Positions 16,868 to 25,670 of a stretch of 64,000 nt of DNA are shown here, in pieces. The number at the start of each line of letters is the position of its first letter. Positions within the stretch are counted from its first letter, which is position 1. A program made the translations under genes and the position numbers. The notes beneath the pieces were generated by a model. The model was not told the origin of the DNA and searched no databases. It worked only from the letters and a program-made list of their open reading frames with translations. The DNA is taken from positions 440,837 to 504,836 of the forward strand of contig MIAG01000002.1 of assembly GCA_001829005.1 (NCBI GenBank). Direction: 5' to 3'. This DNA is from Sphingobacteriia bacterium RIFOXYC2_FULL_35_18 (GTDB lineage Bacteria > Bacteroidota > Bacteroidia > Chitinophagales > Chitinophagaceae).

Positions 16868-19249
16868 ATGCTAAGTAATAGCCATTTATATGATAAAAAT
16901 AAATTAAACGCTCCCTATTTAGGAGGATCAATAATTGATACTATTACCAATCATCTAAACCTAGGTATTTTAATTGAAGACGAATCTGGCCTTGTAGTAT
17001 CTGTAAATCAAGTTTTTTGCAACATCTTTAAAATTGAATCACCCATAGAAAACTTAATTGGGACTGATTTATTCATGAATAATAGTATTGATTTAACCGT
17101 TTTAGATAACCAATATTACTTTATTCAAAGAACGAATGAAATTCTCAGTGAAAGACAACATGTTCTCAATGATGGAGTTGAGTTAAATAATGGAATTTAC
17201 TTAGAAAGAGACTATACCCCTATTTTGGAAGGAGAAATATATAGAGGTCATATTTGGTATTATAAAAATGCTACAGAAAAAAAACTAGTTGAGATAAAAC
17301 TAGAAAAAATTAAAAAAGCATATGGAGAACTTTTCAATCATTTGCCCAATGATATTGCTGTTCTGAATCCGGATTATGCAGATTTGTTCCTCAATCCAAT
17401 TGCTGTAAAAGACGCAGAACTAAGACAATACATTTTAGAGTGGATGATTGATCCAAATAAATCACTCAAGAGAAATTTATCTGACTCCAACACCAATAGT
17501 TATCAAGAATTATTTACTCAAGTAATACAAAATAAAAAAGAAGGAACCATAGAGGAAAAGCAAATAAATGAAAATGGTGTAATTCGATATTACCTAAGAA
17601 ATATAAAACCAATACTAGATGAGGCAGGTAAATTAAATATGATTATTGGATTAAACACAGATATAACAGAAAGAGTCAAAACTGAGGAAGATTTAAAGAA
17701 AGCAAAACTATTAACTGAAGAAATTTCAAAAGCAAAAGAACTATTTCTAGCAAATATCAGTCATGAAATTAGAACCCCATTAAATGGAATCTTAGGAGTT
17801 GTAAATCTGATTAAAAAAACACCCCTAAGCCAACAGCAAAATAAAATGGCTTTGATGATTGATGAAGCAGCCAACAACTTATTGGTTATTGTTAATGATA
17901 TATTGAATTTAGAAAAGATTTCTTCTGGCGATATTACATTTGAAGAAATTCCTTTTTCGATAGACGATTTAATTGTTTCTACAGTAGAAAGTTTTCAATA
18001 CAAAGCAGAAGAAAAAAAATTACTATTAAAATTTGAAAATGGGTTAGAAAAAAAAGATTTATTATTAGGAGACCCTTATAGAATATCACAAATTTTAAAC
18101 AACCTTATAGGTAACGCTATTAAGTTTTCAGATAAAGGAATGGTATTGGTTACGCTTAGTAGTATATCTGAAACTGAAAATTTACTTTGGTATAAGATTT
18201 CTATAAAAGACACTGGTATTGGCATTGAAGCTAATCAAATAGAGCAAATATTTGAGCCTTTTAAACAAGCAGATAGTTCTATTACTAGAAGGTATGGAGG
18301 TACTGGATTAGGATTAGGGATATGCAAAAAGCTGATTGAAAATATGGGAGGAAGAATTGCTGTAGAAAGTATTCCCAAAAAAGGATCAACTTTCAGTTGT
18401 ATACTTCCAATCAAAAAAAATATCAAGGTTCCTAGTCCAATCATTTTCAAGCCTAATTATGAAAAATTAAAAGGGTGTAGAATACTAATAGCAGAAGACG
18501 TTGAAATGAATCAGTTTATAACAAGAACTTTATTAGAAGAAAAGGGCGTATATATAAGCATTGCAACAAACGGAAAAGAAACGATTGAAAAAGTAACCAA
18601 TTATCAATACGATTTAATACTAATGGATATCTCTATGCCAGATATAGATGGAATACAAGCAACTTCAATAATAAGAAGTATGCAGGATCCAAACAAGAAG
18701 AATATTCCAATTATTGCAATGACTGCCAATGCATTTAAAAAAGATGAAACTAGATATCGAACAATTGGAATGAATGGTTATTTAAGTAAACCATTTCATG
18801 AAACACAATTATTAACTACGATTATAGAAGTATTAGACAATACCCATTTTGTAATACAAGATGAACAGATAGAGATAAACAATCTATTAAACGAAAAATT
18901 GTATAACGAAGAATTAATTATGGGGATGGGGAAAGGGAAACCTGAGTTTATTCAAAAAATGGTGGGATTATTTTTAAAAACAATGCCAACCGATATGGAA
19001 CAATTAACAAAGTCTGCTTCTGAAGATGATTGGAAAAAAGTAGAGAAAACCGCCCATCGAATGAAGTCTGCTTTACGAGGCATGGGTATAAAGGCAGCTG
19101 CAAACAAAGTGAAACTAATTGAAGAAATGGCAAGTACTGGTAAGTTAGATCAATATATACATAGACATATTAAAGAACTAAATGAAACTATCAGAAAGGT
19201 TTTATCACAACTAAATGAAGATTACCCAAACGCATTTCTCCCAAAATAA
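16868..19249 (+). CDS. Hybrid histidine kinase with receiver and Hpt domains
   Basis: This 793-residue kinase lacks obvious membrane segments. Domains in order: PAS-like region (about 25-135), second PAS-like region (150-268), HisKA with H299 in NISHEIRTPLNGI, HATPase with NLIGNAIKF (412-420), KDTGIGI (447-453) and YGGTGLGLGI, a receiver with D587 in LILMDISMPD, and a C-terminal Hpt domain with H730 in TAHRMKSALRGMG. All catalytic boxes are intact, so it can run a full phosphorelay. It is cotranscribed with the sigma54 activator. It is the only complete kinase in the island and could supply phosphate to the other receivers nearby (inference). Confidence 0.93.
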   Translation: MLSNSHLYDKNKLNAPYLGGSIIDTITNHLNLGILIEDESGLVVSVNQVFCNIFKIESPIENLIGTDLFMNNSIDLTVLDNQYYFIQRTNEILSERQHVLNDGVELNNGIYLERDYTPILEGEIYRGHIWYYKNATEKKLVEIKLEKIKKAYGELFNHLPNDIAVLNPDYADLFLNPIAVKDAELRQYILEWMIDPNKSLKRNLSDSNTNSYQELFTQVIQNKKEGTIEEKQINENGVIRYYLRNIKPILDEAGKLNMIIGLNTDITERVKTEEDLKKAKLLTEEISKAKELFLANISHEIRTPLNGILGVVNLIKKTPLSQQQNKMALMIDEAANNLLVIVNDILNLEKISSGDITFEEIPFSIDDLIVSTVESFQYKAEEKKLLLKFENGLEKKDLLLGDPYRISQILNNLIGNAIKFSDKGMVLVTLSSISETENLLWYKISIKDTGIGIEANQIEQIFEPFKQADSSITRRYGGTGLGLGICKKLIENMGGRIAVESIPKKGSTFSCILPIKKNIKVPSPIIFKPNYEKLKGCRILIAEDVEMNQFITRTLLEEKGVYISIATNGKETIEKVTNYQYDLILMDISMPDIDGIQATSIIRSMQDPNKKNIPIIAMTANAFKKDETRYRTIGMNGYLSKPFHETQLLTTIIEVLDNTHFVIQDEQIEINNLLNEKLYNEELIMGMGKGKPEFIQKMVGLFLKTMPTDMEQLTKSASEDDWKKVEKTAHRMKSALRGMGIKAAANKVKLIEEMASTGKLDQYIHRHIKELNETIRKVLSQLNEDYPNAFLPK

Positions 19250-19377
19250 ATTTTTATTCCAAATATGGGAATTCCCTGTTGAGGAAAATAAATATAAATA
19301 CCTGATAATCAACAATAAATAATCGTTCTGTATTTGGCATCGTATTAGACGTAAACAATTGAAAAAAATTGACTGTG

Positions 19378-19980
19378 ATGAATGTAAATGTGTTTATAAA
19401 AGAGCAATTATTAGAAATGTCACAAAAATTATTGAATGATCATTGTAACCATGAAATCATTCAAACAAAGGATCATACTTTATTCCCTTTTTTATATGGT
19501 AAATATGCATTAATGATTACTGAACCAGAACCGGAAAATGATATCCATATCGTTTTTGATGGTTTTGAAAAATTTAATCAATATCCACTAATAGCAATCG
19601 GGAACTGGAAAGCCAATGCATATGGTCAAGCACTATATGAACGCTATCAAAATAGTTACTTAATCAAATTAATAGACCCACAAATTCAACTAAGAACATT
19701 GAATATGCTTAGAACAAATTGTTTTATTTATATAGATTCTCATCATCAAGAAGACACTTCTGCATCGCTATTAGAAGCAATGTATATGCAACTCCCCATA
19801 ATTGCATATGCTTCAGATTACAATAAAACACTTACCCAAAACAATGCAATGTTTTTTAAGCACTCAAACGAGCTAATGGAAGTGCTTTATTCTCTCCATC
19901 CAAGTAAAGCTGCTAACTATGGTGTTTTAATGAAGCAAACTATTAGTTCCCAACTGGAGAAGCTTCATCTAATGCACTGA
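19378..19980 (+). CDS. Glycosyltransferase GT-B C-terminal half, truncated
   Basis: This 200-residue protein matches only the donor-binding half of a family 4-like GT-B glycosyltransferase. Recognisable segments are YPLIAIGNWKANAYGQALYE, the strand-loop NCFIYIDSHHQEDTSASLLEAM (normally a Gly-rich nucleotide-sugar loop ending in the conserved Glu) and LPIIAYASDYNKTLTQNNAM. The acceptor half is absent: the upstream kinase ends 128 bases before. The usual glycine-rich G-G-T-N-P loop is replaced by E-D-T-S-A, so donor binding may be lost. I chose ATG 19378 over TTG 19369. It overlaps the convergent PAS/receiver gene by 38 bases. It could be a decaying pseudogene or a repurposed domain. Confidence 0.6.
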   Translation: MNVNVFIKEQLLEMSQKLLNDHCNHEIIQTKDHTLFPFLYGKYALMITEPEPENDIHIVFDGFEKFNQYPLIAIGNWKANAYGQALYERYQNSYLIKLIDPQIQLRTLNMLRTNCFIYIDSHHQEDTSASLLEAMYMQLPIIAYASDYNKTLTQNNAMFFKHSNELMEVLYSLHPSKAANYGVLMKQTISSQLEKLHLMH

Positions 19981-21802
19981 GTTCTTCAAATTGTGGAACT
20001 GTTAGAGGCTTTGTAATAAAATGGGTTACGTTAGAATATTTTTTAGACTTTTCGTAGTCATTGTGATCAATTGAAGAGGTCAATATAATAACAGGCCATG
20101 GTTGGTTCATTTTTTCATATTCTTCTAAAAAATCCCAACCATTTCTTCCCATAAAATTTAAGTCTAAAAATATTTTCCGTTTTAAAGTAGGATTACCCTG
20201 TAAATAGGTTATTGCATCATCAATATTATCAAAAACGGTTACCGTCATATTAGGAATCACATTCCGAATGATTACAGAGTTTAATTTATTAATCATATGG
20301 TCATCATCCACTAAAATAATCTCTTCAATTGCTTGATTTAATAAGAATTTATTGAGAGCAATATTACTAGTAGAAGCAAAACTAACTTCATCAGAAATTT
20401 TTAAAATTGCCTGATTCATTGTATTTGCAGAAGATTCTATATCTAATAAAATCTGCTGATATCCTTGTAGTGTATTTTGTTGAAACTTAGCAGTTTGTAG
20501 AATCTGTAAAATTTTAGAAAATTCATGCCTTAATTCAAACGACGCGATATCGGAAATCTGCTTTAGATGTGCCATTTGTTCTTCTACATCTTTTTCAGTC
20601 ATTTTCTTTTTAGTGATATCATTTTGGATGGTCAAATAGCCAATAATATTTCCTTGTTTATCAAACAAGGTTTCCATTTTAAGATCCAACCAAATTTTAT
20701 TTCCGTTTTTGGCATAAAATACAATTTCAGTTCTTAAACTTTTACCTTGATCAATCGCTTGCCTTAATTTAGATAGGGAATCAGATGCAGTTTCAGAACC
20801 AGCCAAAATAGCTATTGGTTCTTTACCATTTACCTCACGTAATGGGAAACCGGTCAATTTTACAAAGCTATCATTTACCCAAGTAATCCTGTATCCTGGA
20901 TCACATAAAATGATTACCACATTTATTCTCTGAGCAATTTTTGTAAATTTTGCAAATTCAACTTTAGACACTTCTAACATTTCTTTTTGCCTATTCATTT
21001 GCAATTGCAACTCCTTCATATTGGTTATATCTTGTAACGTTCCCGCATAACCAACAAAATCGCCTAAATGCGTATACATAGGACTACCTTGCATTTCTAC
21101 CCACCTATATGTTGCATCAAATTTTCTATACCTAAACTGAATGGTGTATTCTAGTTTAGATTGATATGCCATGTTTTGCTCTTCTGTTACTTTGTATTTA
21201 TCTTCTGAATAAATTCCATCCATCCACCCGTTACCAGATTCATTTTCTAAAGAAACACCTCTAAATTTTAGCCAAGCTTTATTAACGAAATTAATTTGAT
21301 GCTGGTGATCGCTCATCCACATCATTTCCCGCATATAGTCTGCAATTTCACGAAACCATTCTCTATTTTGACCTGAAATACCCGTTCCTCCAGTACTTAC
21401 TACAGATGGCGTATTAGTTTGCAAAATGGAAGCAGCAGCAGTTTTGCCAACAAGCAAAAAAGCGACTGGGTAAGACCTACGATCGTTTACTACAGTAAAT
21501 TCATACTGGATAAAAGAGTCACTTGTGTTAAGTCCAGGATGTTTCAATTTTAAAATTAGAGGAACAGAAGACTTTGTAAGTAAAGCCTGATGTATAGCAT
21601 CCTTAATTATTCCCGCATCGGCGGCATTAAACAAAGAGTCTATATTTACGCCAACTACTGACTCACCTACAATTTGATAAACTCTTTGAAATGCATCATT
21701 ACAAAAAGTAATATTGGCTTCTAAATCTGTGGTGAAAACAAAATGGTCATTGGCCGAAATTTGATCTAATAATTTTCTTTCAACACTATATGGATATCGC
21801 AT
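19943..21802 (-). CDS. PAS-PAS-PAS, H-box-like helix and receiver protein (long paralog with substituted His)
   Basis: This 619-residue protein aligns end to end with the one at 11060-12883: three PAS domains (about 15-120, 150-262, 280-400), a helix and a receiver (495-610) with D500/D501, phosphoacceptor D547 in KIFLDLNF and K598. The H-box equivalent reads SFELRHEFSKI (421-431), so the histidine that is phosphorylated in normal kinases is Phe here. The second histidine (H426, in LRHEF) is kept as in both paralogs. There is no ATPase domain. It is transcribed alone, convergent with the truncated glycosyltransferase gene. Confidence 0.85.
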   Translation of the reverse strand: MRYPYSVERKLLDQISANDHFVFTTDLEANITFCNDAFQRVYQIVGESVVGVNIDSLFNAADAGIIKDAIHQALLTKSSVPLILKLKHPGLNTSDSFIQYEFTVVNDRRSYPVAFLLVGKTAAASILQTNTPSVVSTGGTGISGQNREWFREIADYMREMMWMSDHQHQINFVNKAWLKFRGVSLENESGNGWMDGIYSEDKYKVTEEQNMAYQSKLEYTIQFRYRKFDATYRWVEMQGSPMYTHLGDFVGYAGTLQDITNMKELQLQMNRQKEMLEVSKVEFAKFTKIAQRINVVIILCDPGYRITWVNDSFVKLTGFPLREVNGKEPIAILAGSETASDSLSKLRQAIDQGKSLRTEIVFYAKNGNKIWLDLKMETLFDKQGNIIGYLTIQNDITKKKMTEKDVEEQMAHLKQISDIASFELRHEFSKILQILQTAKFQQNTLQGYQQILLDIESSANTMNQAILKISDEVSFASTSNIALNKFLLNQAIEEIILVDDDHMINKLNSVIIRNVIPNMTVTVFDNIDDAITYLQGNPTLKRKIFLDLNFMGRNGWDFLEEYEKMNQPWPVIILTSSIDHNDYEKSKKYSNVTHFITKPLTVPQFEELSALDEASPVGN

Positions 21803-21850
21803 TTTTATTGTATGATTTATTGAATGACGCTATTTTACTTTTATAATAAG

Positions 21851-22057
21851 TTAACCAAATTGCTTTAAAGTTCCTAGCCAGGTTTTTATATAATTATATA
21901 GCCATAGAATCAAATAAGCGTAAATAATGAGTTTCAAAATGAACCACTTAATATTATGAATAGAAAAAATTCTTCCAAGCCAGTATAAAAATTGACCGAA
22001 CAATAGTAAAAAATAAGCGATAAATATAGAACGGGAAGTTAGTTCACGCCACTTCAT
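21851..22057 (-). CDS. Small membrane protein of unknown function (possible)
   Basis: A 68-codon ATG frame fills part of the 323-base gap between divergent genes. The product has two hydrophobic segments (about 11-30 and 37-57) with Lys/Arg at the flanks, consistent with a two-helix membrane protein. I recognise no family. TATATTTA, one base off the -7 consensus, lies about 20 bases upstream of its ATG. An AT-rich gap can give such a frame by chance, so the call is tentative. Confidence 0.4.
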   Translation of the reverse strand: MKWRELTSRSIFIAYFLLLFGQFLYWLGRIFSIHNIKWFILKLIIYAYLILWLYNYIKTWLGTLKQFG

Positions 22058-22125
22058 AGGTATTTCTTTGTGTAATTTAAATATACTGTATTTTCATTCT
22101 GGAATAAATAAATGCAGAATTTCTT

Positions 22126-23253
22126 ATGGAAATAATACATATCGTTTTTGCTAGAAAAGCAAAGGAAAAAATAAACCCTTTGGTTGATATTGCTAATCAA
22201 TTAGCAACAGAACAAATTAAGTTGGGGCATACCGTTCAAATATGGGGCATTGGTTCAGGCACACTAGACCAATTACAACATAAGCCTTACCAGGCAATTT
22301 TCTTTAGTACCAGTCTTTTTATGTGGAATACACTAGACAAAATTAAAAAAGCAATCCAATCAATTAAACCAAGCACCATTGTACATATTCATGGGGGTAT
22401 TATCCCAATATTTTATCCAATCATATTTCACTTACATAAAAACAACTGCCCCTACATTTTATCTCCACATGGCAGGTACAATTCATACACGTTAAAAACT
22501 GCGAGCTATTTAAAACGAAGACATTTTGAGAATTTTGATACGAATATTATTAATTGGGCAAGCGCAATTCATTTTATAAGTGAGTTTGAAAGAAAAGAGC
22601 TTTTAAACCATTATCCTTTCGACCTACAAAAGTCTTATATTATTCCCAATGGATTAATTGATAATAATATCAATATTGCACCCAAAATAATGAAACATGA
22701 TGAAATTATTTATTGTTTCTATGGAGAATTGAACATGAATAGAATGGGTATTGATATTTTACTTAATGCATTCTCTAAATTTAAAAAAACAAACACTAAT
22801 AATGCAGTCCTTTGGATAATGGGAAATGGAAAAGACAGAAATAATATTTTAAAATCAATTAAAAAACTCGGATTGCATAAATATGTATTTGTAAAACCTA
22901 TGGTATATGGTGCGCTGAAGTTTGAACAACTCAGCAAAATAGATATTATGGTAAGACCTTCTAGACTAGACTATTCACCCTTTGTTGTATTAGAAAGCGC
23001 TTCTATGTCTATACCTTCTATTGTTTCCTATGAAACCTATTTTGCGGAATTAATTAAAACTGCAAATGCAGGTTATCCATTAAAAGAAAATTCTGTAGAA
23101 GCACTTACTCAAACTTTTATAGAAAGCATGAACGATATTGATACGGTTCAATGGAATAGAAAAAAAATGAATGCTAGACAAATGGTTATTGATCATTGCT
23201 CATGGAACAAAATTGCGAGAGAACAAGTAGAAGTGTATAAAACAATTTTTTAG
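22126..23253 (+). CDS. Glycosyltransferase family 4
   Basis: This 375-residue GT-B enzyme has both halves. The acceptor half includes STIVHIHGGIIPIFYP and YILSPHGRYNSYTLK, and the donor half starts IIYCFYGELNMNRMGIDILL and contains MVRPSRLDYSPFVVLESASM, the E-x7-E-like nucleotide-sugar region. No signal peptide or membrane helix is evident, so it probably acts on lipid-linked or LPS precursors at the cytoplasmic face. It stands alone, convergent with the LuxE-like gene, eight bases apart. Unlike typical polysaccharide loci there are no other sugar genes adjacent, apart from the truncated glycosyltransferase 2 kb upstream. Confidence 0.87.
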   Translation: MEIIHIVFARKAKEKINPLVDIANQLATEQIKLGHTVQIWGIGSGTLDQLQHKPYQAIFFSTSLFMWNTLDKIKKAIQSIKPSTIVHIHGGIIPIFYPIIFHLHKNNCPYILSPHGRYNSYTLKTASYLKRRHFENFDTNIINWASAIHFISEFERKELLNHYPFDLQKSYIIPNGLIDNNINIAPKIMKHDEIIYCFYGELNMNRMGIDILLNAFSKFKKTNTNNAVLWIMGNGKDRNNILKSIKKLGLHKYVFVKPMVYGALKFEQLSKIDIMVRPSRLDYSPFVVLESASMSIPSIVSYETYFAELIKTANAGYPLKENSVEALTQTFIESMNDIDTVQWNRKKMNARQMVIDHCSWNKIAREQVEVYKTIF

Positions 23254-23261
23254 CCGCAACA

Positions 23262-24245
23262 CTATACAACCAGTAAGCTACACCCCCGTATATCGGCATG
23301 ATCCATCCTACCCAATACTTCAAAACTTCCATCTGCATATAGTTTCCCAATATCTTGGGTAGCTATAAATGAACAGCTGTAAATATTTGCTAGGTCTATG
23401 ATTTGTATTAGTCCTGTTCCCTCCGTTAATAATTCAAAAGGGTCATCTTCTTTTCGAATATATACTTTCATCCAAGGCGGACAATAATACCTACCATTAC
23501 CTTTTGAATAAGCCTGACTCAATAATTCAGTCATACCATATTCTGCGTGAACATGATTGAGTTTGAACCTAGAAATTAGGGTTTCGTGCAATTCTGGACG
23601 AGTGAGCTCTCGCCCCCTCCCCTTCATTCCCCCTGTCTCCATTACTACAGTATGTTTTAAATGCAATGGAAATTTTGCAGAAAAATCAAGTAACGCAAAT
23701 GTGACTCCCAACAATAATATGGGTTGTCTTTTCAATTCCAATTCTGCCAGCTTATGGGCCAATTCGGCATAATTGTACAAATAGAACCCACTTTCTGAAT
23801 GCCCACTTAGGGCAATCATTTTATTGGCCATATAAACCAAAGAAGAATTTTCTCTTTCCAAATAAGCTGGCAACAATGCCAATACACACCAGTTCTGAAT
23901 AGACCCATACTGTCTTTCAAATCCTTGAATAAAAGACTGTTCATAAATAGCTATATCAGCAACATAATGCCTACTTGTTACCATTCCCGTAGTTCCGCTG
24001 CTCTCAAAAATTTTTTGTTCCTGCCAATTTCCAGTAACTACTCGCTGCTCTTTAAAAAATGAAATAGGCAACGCCGGTATCTTTTGTGGTATCTTTCGTT
24101 CAAGTGGTGATGTATCAATTAAATCTACCCATTGGCGATAAATTGGGTTGTATTGGTATTGAAATTGAAAAACAGTATTGCACAAGTCATCAAAACTGGA
24201 TTCATTTACAGAAAAAATATTGTTAATATCAAGGGGTAGCACCAA
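23262..24245 (-). CDS. LuxE-like acyl-protein synthetase (ANL superfamily)
   Basis: The 327-residue protein belongs to the LuxE/PaaK-like adenylate-forming group. The ATP-binding loop reads FESSGTTGMVTSRHYV, and the adenylate motif HAEYGMTELLSQAYS is conserved. In bioluminescent bacteria LuxE activates fatty acids for the LuxC reductase; no luxC or luxD is present, so it probably activates a carboxylic acid for another acceptor. The start is non-ATG: TTG at 24245, or GTG one codon later. Only 45 bases separate it from the divergent lipoprotein gene. The substrate is unknown. Confidence 0.8.
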   Translation of the reverse strand: MVLPLDINNIFSVNESSFDDLCNTVFQFQYQYNPIYRQWVDLIDTSPLERKIPQKIPALPISFFKEQRVVTGNWQEQKIFESSGTTGMVTSRHYVADIAIYEQSFIQGFERQYGSIQNWCVLALLPAYLERENSSLVYMANKMIALSGHSESGFYLYNYAELAHKLAELELKRQPILLLGVTFALLDFSAKFPLHLKHTVVMETGGMKGRGRELTRPELHETLISRFKLNHVHAEYGMTELLSQAYSKGNGRYYCPPWMKVYIRKEDDPFELLTEGTGLIQIIDLANIYSCSFIATQDIGKLYADGSFEVLGRMDHADIRGCSLLVV

Positions 24246-24266
24246 GCTTATTTGTATTGTTTTAAC

Positions 24267-24274
24267 TAAATTTG
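24267..24274 (+). promoter_or_regulatory. Bacteroidota -7 element upstream of lipoprotein gene
   Basis: TAAATTTG matches TAnnTTTG and lies 16 bases before the ATG at 24291, in the 45-base gap between divergent genes. No well-spaced -33 TTG is seen. Confidence 0.42.
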
Positions 24275-24290
24275 AATAGAAAGTAATCTG

Positions 24291-24743
24291 ATGAGAACAA
24301 AATTATTAATCCTGCTGACAATTTCTGGCTTTTTTTACGGATGTAAAAAAGACGAATTTAATACAAAACCAACACTTTCATTCGGAGAAGTGAATTCAAG
24401 AGAACTCAGACAGGGCAATTTGCTCATCTTCAGCTTAAACTTTACAGATAAAGAAGGTGATATTCAAGATACCCTTTGGGTACAAAAAATTTCTAAAACT
24501 TGTCCAACCACACCTGGTGTTCAGTTCATCAGCCCAAACAGGGTTCCTGACTTTACAGGCACTCCAAATTTAAAAGGGAAATTAGAAGTCACATTTGTTT
24601 ACAATGCGAATGTCCCTGGAACTCCTTCAATTGTTGGATGTACAAATAGAAATGACACTTCCTATTTTAGATTTTGGCTAAAAGACAAAGCCAATAATAG
24701 AAGCGACACCATTAATTCCCCTGATATTATTTTAATCAGGTAA
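24291..24743 (+). CDS. Predicted lipoprotein of unknown function
   Basis: The 150-residue protein starts with a lipoprotein signal peptide, MRTKLLILLTISGFFYGC, with the lipidated Cys at 18 followed by KKDEF. The mature part looks like a single beta-rich domain (LIFSLNFTDKEGDIQDTLWV, later FRFWLKDKANNRSDTI), reminiscent of Ig-like or PKD-type extracellular domains with Asp-rich calcium-type loops. Two internal Cys (CPTT, GCTN) could pair in the periplasm. I do not recognise a named family. The stop overlaps the next start (TAATG), so it is coupled with the membrane protein downstream. Confidence 0.8.
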   Translation: MRTKLLILLTISGFFYGCKKDEFNTKPTLSFGEVNSRELRQGNLLIFSLNFTDKEGDIQDTLWVQKISKTCPTTPGVQFISPNRVPDFTGTPNLKGKLEVTFVYNANVPGTPSIVGCTNRNDTSYFRFWLKDKANNRSDTINSPDIILIR

Positions 24744-25660
24744 TGAAAGGAATAGGATTGATCAAAGGTTTTTTTTACGGAAATTATTTCTATGCAATTT
24801 GCGCTGTTGCACTTTCTATTGAATGCTCATTACAACTAGGGCTACCGCTTAATAATATCTTCTATTACCTATTAATAGGCTTCGCAACTATTTTGTATTA
24901 CACGCATGCTTATTATATAGAAATAAGGAGAAACCCAATTAATCTAAACGAAAGAACAGCTTGGTATTTACACAATAAAAAGAAAATTGAAGGTTCGCAA
25001 CTTTTACTAACCGCACTGATTGCAATCATTTCCCTCTTACTTGTGAATGGTCTACAACCACATTTTTCTAAAGTAAACGGTAAAAGCTGGTTGATACTTT
25101 TTACTTTCTTACTTATGGGTTTAGTATATTATAAACATATGCACCCTTTTTTGGGTAATTGGGGATTAAGAAACCATGGACTCTTAAAGCCTTTAGTTAT
25201 AGGATTAGTTTGGGCAGGCATAGTTTCTTTTTCACCTGTATTTTTTTATGATTTAAGCTATCCTGGTCAAAATAAAAGCCTAGAGCTATTAACTTGGCTA
25301 TTATTTATTAAAAACTGGTTGTTCATAAGTATTCTCTGCATTCTATTTGATATCAAGGATTATGCAAACGACGCTAATCAGCAATTAAAAACTTGGGTGG
25401 TTCAATTTGGACTCAAAAAAACGATGTATTGGGTCATTTACCCTTTGACTGTTTTAAGCTTGCTGGCATACTGGTTTTTTGCAATTGGGCAAGAATTTTC
25501 GGTTTTTAGGATATTATTCAACAGTATACCCTATGTATTGTTGATAACTGTTTGCACCTATATGCACCAACGTAAAAGCATTCTCTATTATCTTGCAATT
25601 ATTGACGGATTAATGCTGGTGAAAGCAATTTGTGGCATAACCGGTATGTTGGGAAATTAA
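24743..25660 (+). CDS. UbiA-like polytopic membrane protein
   Basis: This 305-residue protein has eight or nine hydrophobic segments. The string LCILFDIKDYANDANQQLKT resembles the second Asp-rich motif of UbiA prenyltransferases (D-x-x-D-x-x-x-D), which bind prenyl diphosphate through magnesium. The first Asp-rich motif of that family is not recognisable: the corresponding loop reads YIEIRRNPINLNERTAW. The protein may therefore be a divergent UbiA-fold member without prenyltransferase activity, or use altered residues. It is coupled to the lipoprotein gene before it and followed ten bases later by the M42 peptidase gene. Confidence 0.6.
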   Translation: MKGIGLIKGFFYGNYFYAICAVALSIECSLQLGLPLNNIFYYLLIGFATILYYTHAYYIEIRRNPINLNERTAWYLHNKKKIEGSQLLLTALIAIISLLLVNGLQPHFSKVNGKSWLILFTFLLMGLVYYKHMHPFLGNWGLRNHGLLKPLVIGLVWAGIVSFSPVFFYDLSYPGQNKSLELLTWLLFIKNWLFISILCILFDIKDYANDANQQLKTWVVQFGLKKTMYWVIYPLTVLSLLAYWFFAIGQEFSVFRILFNSIPYVLLITVCTYMHQRKSILYYLAIIDGLMLVKAICGITGMLGN

Positions 25661-25670
25661 AAATTAAACA

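Noticed and set aside
19250..19377. Possible sigma54 promoter (TTGGCA near 19337)
   Set aside because: A GG is present but the required GC twelve bases later is missing; no other gap upstream of the signalling genes gave a full -24/-12 pair.
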